Assembly (NCBI GenBank): GCA_029263795.1 | Contig: JAJUFI010000005.1 | Location: 1-47,410 of the forward strand | Direction of reading: 5' to 3' | Origin: Alcaligenaceae bacterium | Lineage (GTDB): Bacteria; Pseudomonadota; Gammaproteobacteria; Burkholderiales; Burkholderiaceae_B | DNA: 47,410 bases | Part shown: in pieces, positions 38,830-47,410 of the stretch | How the letters are laid out: every line of letters starts with the position of its first letter | Position numbering within the stretch: position 1 is the first letter of the stretch | Notes under the pieces: model-generated | What the model was told of the DNA's origin: nothing | What the model saw: only the letters and a program-made list of their open reading frames with translations | The model's database searches: none | Position numbers and translations under genes: made by a program

Positions 38830-40224
38830 ATGGTGAAGTGTTTGATGTTCTGCCTGTCTTGGTTATTGATGGTGCTGGCATTGCCCGTACAGGCGCAGCC
38901 CCAGGCCCCGGCCATCGTCCGTGTGCTTGAGGTGCAGGGGGCAATCAGTCCGGCGACGGCTGATTTCATCACAGCTGGCATCGCGGATGCGGAAGCCGCC
39001 GGTGCACATGTCCTCATTCTGGAACTTGATACACCGGGGGGCCTGGATGCTTCAATGCGCACCATCATCCGCCGCATGCTGTCTTCCCAGCTGCCCATAG
39101 TGGTTTATGTGGCCCCCGACGGCGCACGCGCAGCAAGCGCCGGCACGTTTATCCTGTACGCTAGCCACATTGCCGCCATGACGCCCGCCAGCAATCTGGG
39201 CGCGGCTTCACCTGTAGCAGTCGGTGCGGGTCTGCCAGGGCAGAAGCCTGAGGAACGGTCGGGAAAGAAGGGGGCAGAGGACGAAGCTGGCCGGCCAAGG
39301 GACACGATGGAGGCCAAGGTGACCAATGACGCGGCCGCCTATATTCGCAGTCTGGCGGAATTGCGTGGTCGTGACGCAGATTTCGCGGAAGCGGCGGTAC
39401 GGGAGGCGCGTTCCCTGTCTGCGGGGGAAGCCTTGAAGGCAGGTGTCGTTGAAATCATCGCACCCAGCTTAAACGCATTGCTCTCTGAACTGGATGGACG
39501 CGAGGTCACCTTGGCCAGTGGCCAGACCATCACGCTCGCCATCGGCAACGCGCAAGTGGAACGCATCGGCCCCGATTGGCGCCACCGTGTACTTGCTTTC
39601 CTGGCCAATCCACAGCTGGCCGTGATCCTTCTGATGCTGGGAATTTACGGGCTATTTTTCGAAATGATGAGCCCGGGGGCCGCTCTGCCCGGCGTGGCCG
39701 GCCTGATATGCCTCCTGCTGGGACTCTATGGCCTGCACATGTTGCCGGTCAACTGGGCCGGCGTGGCCTTGCTGTGCCTGGGCCTGCTCATGATGATTGG
39801 GGAAGTATTCCTGCCTTCGTTCGGGGCCCTTGGGGTAGGCGGTCTCCTGGCTTTCGTGCTGGGCGGTCTGTTCATGACTGGCCCGAATGTCCCAAACTAT
39901 TATGAACTTTCCATCCCATTCCTCGTTTCTGTCGGCTTGGCCAGCGCCGTCATCATCATAGGAGCGGGCACGGTCGCCATACGCAGCCGGCGCAATAAAT
40001 CCGTCATTGGTCGGGAAGCCATGGTGGGCGAAAGGGGGCGGGTGGTCGGCATGGAGGGCAGGGTTGTCTATGCAGAAATCCGTGGCGAGAACTGGCGCGT
40101 GATCTGCGGTGAACCTTTGCAGCTGGGAGATGAAGTCATCGTCACAGCGGCCCAGGACCTCAAATTGCGGGTAGAGAAGGTTGTGAAAGCGGATGCGGGC
40201 ACCACCAGGCCGCAGTCAGCCTGA
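38830..40224 (+). CDS. NfeD family protein (ClpP-class serine protease domain plus NfeD)
   Basis: VLEVQGAISPATADFITAGIADAEAAGAHVLILELDTPGGLDASMRTIIRRMLSSQLPIVVYVAPDGARAASAGTFILYASHIAAMTPASNLGAA, TM segments, C-terminal OB-fold region; SD AGGAGG. Confidence 0.93.
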   Translation: MVKCLMFCLSWLLMVLALPVQAQPQAPAIVRVLEVQGAISPATADFITAGIADAEAAGAHVLILELDTPGGLDASMRTIIRRMLSSQLPIVVYVAPDGARAASAGTFILYASHIAAMTPASNLGAASPVAVGAGLPGQKPEERSGKKGAEDEAGRPRDTMEAKVTNDAAAYIRSLAELRGRDADFAEAAVREARSLSAGEALKAGVVEIIAPSLNALLSELDGREVTLASGQTITLAIGNAQVERIGPDWRHRVLAFLANPQLAVILLMLGIYGLFFEMMSPGAALPGVAGLICLLLGLYGLHMLPVNWAGVALLCLGLLMMIGEVFLPSFGALGVGGLLAFVLGGLFMTGPNVPNYYELSIPFLVSVGLASAVIIIGAGTVAIRSRRNKSVIGREAMVGERGRVVGMEGRVVYAEIRGENWRVICGEPLQLGDEVIVTAAQDLKLRVEKVVKADAGTTRPQSA

Positions 40225-40254
40225 GTTTCAGTCTCAAGAAGTGGAGAAATACCC

Positions 40255-41031
40255 ATGTTTTATGAGTTCAATATCGGCCTTACCGTGCTGCTGGTGATCA
40301 TCGTGGTCGTTGCAGCAAACGCACTGCGCATCCTGCGGGAGTATCAGCGCGGCGTTGTCTTCACCCTTGGCCGCTTCAGTAGTGTGAAGGGGCCGGGGCT
40401 GATTTTCGTGATTCCAGTCCTGCAGCAGATGGTGAAGGTGGATCTGCGCACAGTCACCATGGACGTTCCCAGTCAGGACGTGATCTCCCGAGACAACGTT
40501 TCGGTGAAGGTCAGTGCGGTTCTGTATTTCCGGGTGGTCGAACCGGACAAGGCAATCATCCAGGTTGAGCGTTATCTGGAAGCCACCAGCCAGCTGGCAC
40601 AGACCACCTTGCGCGCGGTGCTCGGCAAACACGATCTGGACGAGATGCTTTCCGAACGAGAGAAACTTAACATTGACATTCAGAAGATTCTCGACGCCCA
40701 GACGGAAAGCTGGGGAGTGAAGGTGACCAACGTTGAAATCAAGCATATTGATCTGAATGAGAGCATGGTCAGAGCCATCGCTCGTCAGGCGGAAGCCGAA
40801 CGTGAAAGGCGCGCCAAGGTCATCCACGCCGAAGGGGAGCGCCAGGCAGCGCAGGCGCTTTCGGAAGCGGCTCAGGTGCTTTCCGAGCAGCCCGCCGCCC
40901 TGCAGCTTCGATACCTGCAGACTCTCACCCAGGTTGCGGGTGACAAGACATCAACCTTGGTGTTTCCAGTGCCCGTCGACATCATTGATCGCATCCTCAA
41001 GCCGGGTGCCAACAAGGAAAAGGAAAGCTGA
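40255..41031 (+). CDS. Slipin family SPFH/band 7 protein
   Basis: [73 protein letters not shown]. Confidence 0.95.
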   Translation: MFYEFNIGLTVLLVIIVVVAANALRILREYQRGVVFTLGRFSSVKGPGLIFVIPVLQQMVKVDLRTVTMDVPSQDVISRDNVSVKVSAVLYFRVVEPDKAIIQVERYLEATSQLAQTTLRAVLGKHDLDEMLSEREKLNIDIQKILDAQTESWGVKVTNVEIKHIDLNESMVRAIARQAEAERERRAKVIHAEGERQAAQALSEAAQVLSEQPAALQLRYLQTLTQVAGDKTSTLVFPVPVDIIDRILKPGANKEKES

Positions 41032-42083
41032 TGCAGGTAGGAATGGTCGGACTTGGGCGCATGGGCGGCAATATGGTGCAACGGCTGATGGCTGCTGGTC
41101 ACGAATGCGTTGTTTATGACGTGAATGCGGGTGCGCGTGAACATATGGCAGCGCTGGGAGCCACCGCGTGTCAAACGTTGGAAGATTTGGTCAATGCGCT
41201 CGAAGCACCGCGCGTTGTGTGGCTAATGTTGCCAGTTCCCGTCGTTGACACAACGCTGGCTGAATTGCGCCCCTTGCTGGCCGGGGGCGATATCGTCATT
41301 GATGGTGGCAACTCTCTGTGGCGTGACAGTGTGCGTCGTGCTGCAGAAATGACCGCCCACGAGCTGGTCTTCATGGACGTGGGAACCAGCGGGGGGGTGC
41401 GCGGCCTGCAAAGGGGTTATTGCCTGATGGTTGGCGGCCCGAAAACTGGGTTTGACCGCATTGAACCTTTGTTGGTGGCGCTGGCCCCGGGCAGCGCTGC
41501 TGCAGCGCCGACTCCCGGTCGAAGTACAGGCGGTACCGCAGAGCAGGGGTATCTTCATTGCGGGCCTCCCGGAGCCGGCCATTTCGTCAAGATGGTGCAC
41601 AATGCCATCGAATACGGAATCATGGCCGCCTATGCGGAAGGCTTCAACCTATTGCACCAGGCAGGCCAGGGCATAGAAGGCAGCGAAGGGCGCGGCAAAT
41701 TCGCTTCACCCCCACAGCCGGAACACTATCAGTACGAGTTCGATCTGCCCGAGGTTGCGGAATTGTGGCGGCGTGGCAGCGTCATCGGCTCATGGTTGCT
41801 GGACCTGACTGCCCAGGCTCTTCATGCAGACCCGACCCTTGAGCGCTATGCAGGCCGGGTGTCTGATTCCGGAGAGGGCCGTTGGGCCTTGGGTGCAGCT
41901 GTCGAGCTCGGGGTTCCGGCGCCGGTGCTTTCTGCCGCTCTGTTCAGCCGGTTTGCCTCGCGCGATGGTGAAATGTTTGCGATGAAGACCCTGTCCGCCA
42001 TGCGCGAGCAGTTTGGCGGGCACCTAGAAACCGTGGTCGCGCCGCTACCCGCGAAATCGTACCCCACGACAGGTGAAGCATGA
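41031..42083 (+). CDS. gnd: 6-phosphogluconate dehydrogenase (decarboxylating), short GndA-type
   Basis: [30 protein letters not shown]...[13 protein letters not shown]...[33 protein letters not shown]. Confidence 0.94.
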   Translation: MQVGMVGLGRMGGNMVQRLMAAGHECVVYDVNAGAREHMAALGATACQTLEDLVNALEAPRVVWLMLPVPVVDTTLAELRPLLAGGDIVIDGGNSLWRDSVRRAAEMTAHELVFMDVGTSGGVRGLQRGYCLMVGGPKTGFDRIEPLLVALAPGSAAAAPTPGRSTGGTAEQGYLHCGPPGAGHFVKMVHNAIEYGIMAAYAEGFNLLHQAGQGIEGSEGRGKFASPPQPEHYQYEFDLPEVAELWRRGSVIGSWLLDLTAQALHADPTLERYAGRVSDSGEGRWALGAAVELGVPAPVLSAALFSRFASRDGEMFAMKTLSAMREQFGGHLETVVAPLPAKSYPTTGEA

Positions 42084-43477
42084 CGGTTTTTTCCGATTCT
42101 GATCAGAGCGCCGATGCTCTGGTGCTGTTCGGCATGACAGGAGATCTGGCGCACAAAAAGATATTCCCCGCGCTGTACGGCATGGCCCGTCGCGGAGCTT
42201 TGCGGGCGCGCGTGGTGGGAGTCGCTTCCTCACGCCTCGACACACAGCAGTTGCACGAACGCATAAGGCAAAGCATCAGGGACTCCGGCAAACCACACGA
42301 TGAAGCGGCCCTCACCACCTTGCTTGAGCGGGTGAGCTATGTCAGCGGAGACTACAACGATGCATCCGTCTTTCAGCGTCTGCAGGAAGCCTTGCGCGGT
42401 TGCGAACGCCCGGTGCATTACCTGGCCATACCCCCCGGTTTGTTTGAAACCGTGATCAGCGGCCTGGCCAACGTTGGCCTGAACAAGCAAGGGCGGGTCA
42501 TTCTTGAAAAGCCCTTCGGGCGGGACCTGGCTTCTGCAAGGCAGCTCAACCGCATAGCGTGTGCAGTTTTCACCGAAGATTCCATTTATCGGATTGATCA
42601 CTTCCTGGGCAAGGAAGCGATCATGAATATTCTGTATTTCAGATTTGCCAATGCCTTTCTGGAACCCATCTGGAATCGCAATTATGTCAGCAGTGTGCAG
42701 ATCACTTTGGCAGAATCCTTCGGCGTGGAGGGTAGGGGAGCCTTTTACGAAAGTGCGGGATGCTTGCGGGATGTCATCCAGAACCATTTGTTTCAAGTGG
42801 TGGGTTTGCTGGCGATGGAGCCACCAGCTTGGCGTGCCTATGAGGCGGTACAACTGGAAAAGACCAAAGTCTTCCGCGCCATGCGCCAACTGGGGCGGGA
42901 TGACCTCGTGCGGGGGCAGTATCGGGGCTACCGTGAGGAAGCTCATGTGAACCCGAATTCGGACGTGGAAACCTTTTGCGCGCTACGTCTGTTCATTGAC
43001 TCTTGGCGTTGGGAAGGAGTGCCCTGGTTCGTGCGCTCCGGCAAATGTCTGGCGAACACGGCGGCGGAAGTATTGGTGCAGTTGAAGGCACCGCCTCAAC
43101 AGCTGTTTCTTGATTCAAACCCTGGCGCGGGGCAGGGAAACTACTTCCGTTTCCGGTTTGCACCTCGTGCTGAAGTAGCGCTAGCAGCGCGCGTCAAACG
43201 TCCCGGAAAGCAGTATGTTGGCGACCAGCACGAACTGCTTCTGTTCAATTCTGCGGCCGACTCTGACTCACCCTATGAGCGTCTGTTGGGTGACGCCTTG
43301 GCCGGAGACCGGTCCCTGTTTGCCGGCCAGGATGCGGTGGAGGCCTCCTGGGCCGTGCTGGACACGGTTCTGGAAGACCATGAAAAAGCCCTTCCGTATG
43401 AGAAGGGCTCTTGGGGGCCGGAAGAGGCAAATACCTTGTTGGGGCCTTATGGACCGTGGCACAACCCTTGCCTGTAA
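42080..43477 (+). CDS. zwf: Glucose-6-phosphate 1-dehydrogenase
   Basis: [26 protein letters not shown]...[18 protein letters not shown]...[35 protein letters not shown]. Confidence 0.95.
   Translation: MTVFSDSDQSADALVLFGMTGDLAHKKIFPALYGMARRGALRARVVGVASSRLDTQQLHERIRQSIRDSGKPHDEAALTTLLERVSYVSGDYNDASVFQRLQEALRGCERPVHYLAIPPGLFETVISGLANVGLNKQGRVILEKPFGRDLASARQLNRIACAVFTEDSIYRIDHFLGKEAIMNILYFRFANAFLEPIWNRNYVSSVQITLAESFGVEGRGAFYESAGCLRDVIQNHLFQVVGLLAMEPPAWRAYEAVQLEKTKVFRAMRQLGRDDLVRGQYRGYREEAHVNPNSDVETFCALRLFIDSWRWEGVPWFVRSGKCLANTAAEVLVQLKAPPQQLFLDSNPGAGQGNYFRFRFAPRAEVALAARVKRPGKQYVGDQHELLLFNSAADSDSPYERLLGDALAGDRSLFAGQDAVEASWAVLDTVLEDHEKALPYEKGSWGPEEANTLLGPYGPWHNPCL
43382..43409 (-). terminator. 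Minus-strand intrinsic terminator of usp, inside the 3' end of zwf
   Basis: Minus strand AGCCCTTC-tcatacg-GAAGGGCT then TTTTC; 8-bp perfect stem with T-tract in usp orientation. Confidence 0.75.
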
Positions 43478-43498
43478 CCGCCCATGCGAAGCAGCAGT

Positions 43499-43927
43499 TT
43501 ACTTGACCAGAAGAACGGGGATATCCACCAGGCTGAGCACTTTGGTGGTGACGGAACCAAGCAGCATACCTGCTACGGTGCCGAGCCCGCGCGTACCCAT
43601 GACGATGGTGTCCGCGTTGTGCTTCTTGGCGTAATCCGCGATGGTCTGGGCCACCGGGCCGACCAGAACTTCACTTTCGTAAGCAACACCGGCGGCATCC
43701 AGCACTGCTCTGGCAGGCGTGAGCGCTTTCTGGCCTTCTTCCTGGTAGTAAGCCTGAATCTCTTCTGCGGAGAAGAATCGCTTCACGTTACCGGAAACGA
43801 TGGGCGGCACTGCTGTGACGACCAGCAGCTTGGTGTCGGCGGATTCCTCTTTGGAAATCTCGATTGCGCGTTGAACAGCGCGAACGGAGTTCTCGGAACC
43901 GTCGACCGGAAGAAGTATCGTTGTCAT
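43499..43927 (-). CDS. Universal stress protein (UspA family)
   Basis: MTTILLPVDGSENSVRAVQRAIEIS...ADYAKKHNADTIVMGTRGLGTVAGMLLGSVTTKVLSLVDIPVLLVK. Confidence 0.95.
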   Translation of the reverse strand: MTTILLPVDGSENSVRAVQRAIEISKEESADTKLLVVTAVPPIVSGNVKRFFSAEEIQAYYQEEGQKALTPARAVLDAAGVAYESEVLVGPVAQTIADYAKKHNADTIVMGTRGLGTVAGMLLGSVTTKVLSLVDIPVLLVK

Positions 43928-44027
43928 TATTGCCCCTAGTGAAATGAATGAACCTGACATGGGCTGACGCTAAACGCCATAACCCCATGTTGCTGCCTCC
44001 ATGGTACGAAAAATCCAGGAGTGCGGG

Positions 44028-44041
44028 CTGATTTTAATCAA
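44028..44041. promoter_or_regulatory. Candidate FNR/Anr-type box in the usp-GH15 divergent region
   Basis: CTGAT-ttta-ATCAA, 9/10 match to TTGAT-N4-ATCAA; a weak -10-like TACCAT for usp follows on the minus strand at 44007-44002. Confidence 0.6.
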
Positions 44042-44055
44042 AAGGATCCGGATAG

Positions 44056-45855
44056 ATGACCACACGTATAGAAGACTATGCCATGCTGGGGAATTGCCGG
44101 ACGGCGGCGCTGGTCTCTCGTGAGGGCTCAATCGACTGGCTTTGCTTTCCCAGGTTCGACTCTGCAGCGTGCTTTGCTGCACTGCTGGGCACCCCGGAAA
44201 ATGGCTGCTGGAAGATCTTCCCCAGTTCGCCCGTTCGCAATATCAAACGGGCGTATGAAGACGGCACACTGATTCTCGAAACCATATTTGAAACTGATAC
44301 CGGGGTTGCGAAGCTGATTGACTTCATGCCGACCTCGGCCTCGCACTCGAGCGTGGCGCGTATGGTGGTAGGTCTGCATGGCCACGTGGACTTCAGCATG
44401 AACCTGATCATCCGCTTTGGCTACGGGCGTGTGGTTCCGTGGCTAGAGCGCCATGGCGAAGGGTGCTACACGGCGGTGGCTGGGCCGGACATGCTGGTAT
44501 TGCGGACGAGTGTTCCGCTCGAATCCAAGGACCAGCACACCACGGCCAGTTTCACAGTCCATGCAGGTCAGCGCAAGGTGTTCACGCTCTCGCACCAACC
44601 ATCCCATGAGCATGTGGTCGATGGCTATGACCTTGGTGCGGCTTTGGCCAGCACCAATTATTTCTGGCGGGAATTTTCCGACCGCTGCCCGGATGTCGGG
44701 CCGTGGACATCCGTCGTCAAACGTTCCCTCATCACACTGAAGGCGCTCACCTATCAGCCTACGGGAGGAATAGTTGCGGCACCGACCACTTCTCTGCCGG
44801 AACAGCTTGGAGGCAAACGCAACTGGGATTACCGCTACTGCTGGCTGCGGGACGCAACCATGACGTTGCTGGCATTCATGAGCCTGGGCTACTTCGAGGA
44901 GGCCTCTGCCTGGCGCACCTGGCTGACGCGTTCGGTGGCGGGCAGCCCCGATCAGATGCAGATCATGTATGGTCTGGCCGGGGAGCGCCATCTGCCGGAA
45001 TTTGAGCTTCCTTGGCTGTGTGGCTACGAGGGCTCACAGCCCGTGCGCATAGGAAATGCCGCTGCCACACAAAGGCAGCTGGACATCTATGGTGAAGTTG
45101 CCGACGCCATGGCCCAGGCGATCAAGGGCCATCTGCCGCCACACCCGCGTATCGAAGCGATTGCCGCCGTGATCGTTCCCTTTTTGGAAAAAGCCTGGCG
45201 GGAACCGGACGAGGGTATCTGGGAGATACGCGCGGAGCCTCAGCATTTCGTACATTCCAAGGTCATGGCATGGGTCGCCTTCGACCGGGTGGCCACAGTG
45301 GCGGAAACCATGAACAATGGCCGTCGTTTCGCGCAGAACTGCCGCCGCATTGCCAACGAAATTCACAAGGAGGTATGCGAAAAAGGCTTCAACCCCGAGC
45401 TCAACAGCTTTGTTCAGCATTATGGTTCCAACGCTCTGGATGCAAGCCTGCTGCACATTGTGCTGACCGGTTTTCTGCCACCCCACGACCCCCGCGTGAT
45501 CGGTACGGTGAGGGCGATAGAACAGCGTCTGACGCGCGACGGGTTACTATTGCGTTATGAAACCGAAACCGGGGTGGACGGCCTTCCGCCCGGCGAAGGG
45601 GTATTCCTCGCATGCTCGTTCTGGCTGGCCGACGTTTACGTTCTGCAGGGTCGCTATGCTGAAGCGGAAGCTCTTTTTCGACACCTGATCGGGTTGTGCA
45701 ATGACGTCGGGCTGTTGTCGGAACAATATGACCCTCGTCTGAAGCGCATGCTGGGCAATTTTCCCCAGGCTTTCAGCCATGTGGGCATCATCGATACGGC
45801 GCTCAATCTCTACAGGCGGGGCCAGGCGCCGGCTGTAGATCGGGCACACACTTGA
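44056..45855 (+). CDS. Glycoside hydrolase family 15 protein
   Basis: RIEDYAMLGNCRTAALVSREGSIDWLCFPRFDSAACFAALLG...RNWDYRYCWLRDATMTLLAFMSLGYFEEASAWRTWL...GEGVFLACSFWLADVYVLQGR. Confidence 0.94.
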   Translation: MTTRIEDYAMLGNCRTAALVSREGSIDWLCFPRFDSAACFAALLGTPENGCWKIFPSSPVRNIKRAYEDGTLILETIFETDTGVAKLIDFMPTSASHSSVARMVVGLHGHVDFSMNLIIRFGYGRVVPWLERHGEGCYTAVAGPDMLVLRTSVPLESKDQHTTASFTVHAGQRKVFTLSHQPSHEHVVDGYDLGAALASTNYFWREFSDRCPDVGPWTSVVKRSLITLKALTYQPTGGIVAAPTTSLPEQLGGKRNWDYRYCWLRDATMTLLAFMSLGYFEEASAWRTWLTRSVAGSPDQMQIMYGLAGERHLPEFELPWLCGYEGSQPVRIGNAAATQRQLDIYGEVADAMAQAIKGHLPPHPRIEAIAAVIVPFLEKAWREPDEGIWEIRAEPQHFVHSKVMAWVAFDRVATVAETMNNGRRFAQNCRRIANEIHKEVCEKGFNPELNSFVQHYGSNALDASLLHIVLTGFLPPHDPRVIGTVRAIEQRLTRDGLLLRYETETGVDGLPPGEGVFLACSFWLADVYVLQGRYAEAEALFRHLIGLCNDVGLLSEQYDPRLKRMLGNFPQAFSHVGIIDTALNLYRRGQAPAVDRAHT

Positions 45856-45960
45856 TTGGCTGCCAAGATACTGGCGCGGCCGCACTTGATCGTGCTGCCC
45901 CAATACATCTGAAGACCGCGCACCAGGCCAAGTCGTGGTCATGAATCATTAACCTGAAAT

Positions 45961-46257
45961 ATGAAGACACTGGCTTCCAACTTCGATGTAGAAACTTTGC
46001 GGGTATTGGTTCGCGGGAAAGTTCAGGGGGTGGGCTTCCGCATGAGCACGGTGCGTCAGGCACATAGTCTGGGAGTGACCGGCTGGGTGCGCAACCTCGA
46101 CGACGGTTCTGTGGAAGCCCTGATTCAGGGTCCCCACGATCGCATCGACCAGATGTTGTCCTGGTTGAGGGTAGGGCCCCGAACCGCTCGAGTCGACGAT
46201 CTTGAAAGTCATGAAGTGCAGGAAGGCCGGCACTACGATCGCTTCGAACAGATTTGA
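45961..46257 (+). CDS. Acylphosphatase
   Basis: VLVRGKVQGVGFRMSTVRQAHSLGVTGWVRNLDDGSVEALIQGP (catalytic GVGFR and GWVRNLDDGSVE). Confidence 0.93.
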   Translation: MKTLASNFDVETLRVLVRGKVQGVGFRMSTVRQAHSLGVTGWVRNLDDGSVEALIQGPHDRIDQMLSWLRVGPRTARVDDLESHEVQEGRHYDRFEQI

Positions 46258-46700
46258 TTGAGATGGATGTGATGAAGATGACACTGCTGGCTCTTGCCTT
46301 GTGGGCAATTGCGGGCGCCGGCGCACAAGCTGCAGTTGCCGCCACGCACAGCATTACCATGCATCAGGACCCTAACTGCGGCTGTTGTTCCGGTTGGGCT
46401 CAGCACATGCGCGACAACGGCTTTGAGGTCAAGGTCGTGCTCACCGACGATATGTACCGTGTTAAGCAGCAGCGTGGGGTTCCTATGGCGCTCGCCTCCT
46501 GCCACACCGCCAGGGTGGATGCCACGGGGCAGATCGTGGAGGGCCATGTGCCGGCCAACGCCGTGCGCAAGATGCTTCTCGCGCCAGAGGTGAAGGGTGT
46601 GGCAGCGCCAGGAATGCCCGTGAATTCGCCGGGCATGGGGCCCATGGATGGCAACCTCATCACCGTAGATTTTGACGGCCGCCCGTTTTCCCGCGATTGA
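46254..46700 (+). CDS. DUF411 domain-containing metal-binding protein (secreted)
   Basis: Signal peptide then HQDPNCGCCSGWAQHMRDNGFEVKVVLTDDMYRVKQQRGVPMALASCHTARVDATGQIVEGHVPANAVRKML...GVAAPGMPVNSPGM; start may be 46263 or 46272. Confidence 0.92.
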   Translation: MIEMDVMKMTLLALALWAIAGAGAQAAVAATHSITMHQDPNCGCCSGWAQHMRDNGFEVKVVLTDDMYRVKQQRGVPMALASCHTARVDATGQIVEGHVPANAVRKMLLAPEVKGVAAPGMPVNSPGMGPMDGNLITVDFDGRPFSRD

Positions 46701-46756
46701 TACCACTGTTACCGAGCTGGGCCCTGCAAAGGGACGCCGCAGTCATTGCCAAGGCA

Positions 46757-46786
46757 AAGAAAAAGCCCCGGGCCGTGGCGCGGAGC
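46757..46786 (-). terminator. Intrinsic terminator downstream of the cupin gene (minus strand)
   Basis: Minus strand GCTCCGcGCcacgGCcCGGGGC followed by TTTTTCTTT. Confidence 0.6.
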
Positions 46787-46874
46787 TCTGAGATTTGCAA
46801 CCTTGGATCGGGCGAACCGGCTGCTGCGCTCTACGGGATGCGCAGCTGGTGGCCCGACAAGCCAGAGGTTTAAT

Positions 46875-47264
46875 TCATTCGCTTGTACGACCGTCGAAAT
46901 GCTCTTCGGATTCGTCAGCCTTGGTGGGGTGAATGACGCCATCGCGATGCTCGGGCGGGCCGTACAGCGTGTAAAGGCGCAACGGTTCGTCACCGGTGTT
47001 GATCACGTTATGACGCGCGCCGGCCGGGACGATGACGGCGTCATCATCTTCGACATCATAGGTATTGTCGTCAATGACGACCTTGCCTTTGCCTTCCTCG
47101 ATACGGAAGAACTGGTCGTGCGTTTCGTGCACTTCGGCGCCAATTTCCTCCCCAACCTGAAGGGTCATGAGCACCAGCTGCAAATGCTTGCCGGTGTAGA
47201 GCACCTTCCGGAAATTGTCGTTCTCTTTGGTGAGTTTTTCGATATCCTCTACGAAACCTTTCAC
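46875..47264 (-). CDS. Cupin domain-containing protein
   Basis: ETHDQFFRIEEGKGKVVIDDNTYDVEDDDAVIVPAGARHNVINTGDEPLRLYTLYGPPEH; probable GTG start at 47264 (VKGFVEDIEKLTKEN). Confidence 0.88.
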   Translation of the reverse strand: MKGFVEDIEKLTKENDNFRKVLYTGKHLQLVLMTLQVGEEIGAEVHETHDQFFRIEEGKGKVVIDDNTYDVEDDDAVIVPAGARHNVINTGDEPLRLYTLYGPPEHRDGVIHPTKADESEEHFDGRTSE

Positions 47265-47410
47265 GCTGATACTCCTGTTCGAGACTATGGGGAACCTTGC
47301 TCCAGCTTGCGGCTCGATGGGCCGCTCGGCCAGCACAACGCTTCTTTCTTAAGCATGATAACACTGCTAAACGCAACAGCTACAGCAACCCTCATGCCTG
47401 TGGTGAGGCC

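Noticed and set aside
1-47410. Search by eye for CRISPR arrays, tRNA/rRNA genes, insertion sequences, prophage, toxin-antitoxin or defence islands
   Set aside because: None found; the gene content is core metabolic and regulatory. Short or divergent elements could still be missed without computation

Overview
The window reads as a compact chromosomal segment of a high-GC betaproteobacterium, probably Burkholderiales/Alcaligenaceae-like (inferred from gene order and protein character, not from a search). I call 44 protein-coding genes. Main blocks: yicC / rph / [MmgE-PrpD + LysR] / rdgB / hemW; glnA-glnL-glnG nitrogen regulation; fbpABC ferric iron transport; fpr, ridA, recG, oxyR; an orphan livJ-type binding protein; ugpBAEC glycerol-3-phosphate transport; proC; livJHMGF; GST, S9 peptidase, hydroxyacid dehydrogenase plus glycerate kinase; a PagL-like lipid A deacylase; an Epd/GAPDH-family enzyme, fumC, DUF488, NfeD, SPFH/slipin, gnd, zwf; universal stress protein, GH15, acylphosphatase, DUF411 and cupin. 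I found no tRNA, rRNA, CRISPR array, transposase, phage or defence genes, and no convincing new multi-gene system. The most informative signals are regulatory. They include a sigma54 promoter with NtrC sites at glnA, a Fur box at fbpA, a Pho-box-like site at ugpB, and an FNR-like box between usp and GH15. There is also a motif shared by the two livJ paralogs, a perfect 16-bp palindrome in the PrpD/LysR divergent region, and an apparent intrinsic terminator inside the liv operon. Terminator-like hairpins also lie inside convergent coding sequences. All motif calls were made by eye and need computational or experimental confirmation.
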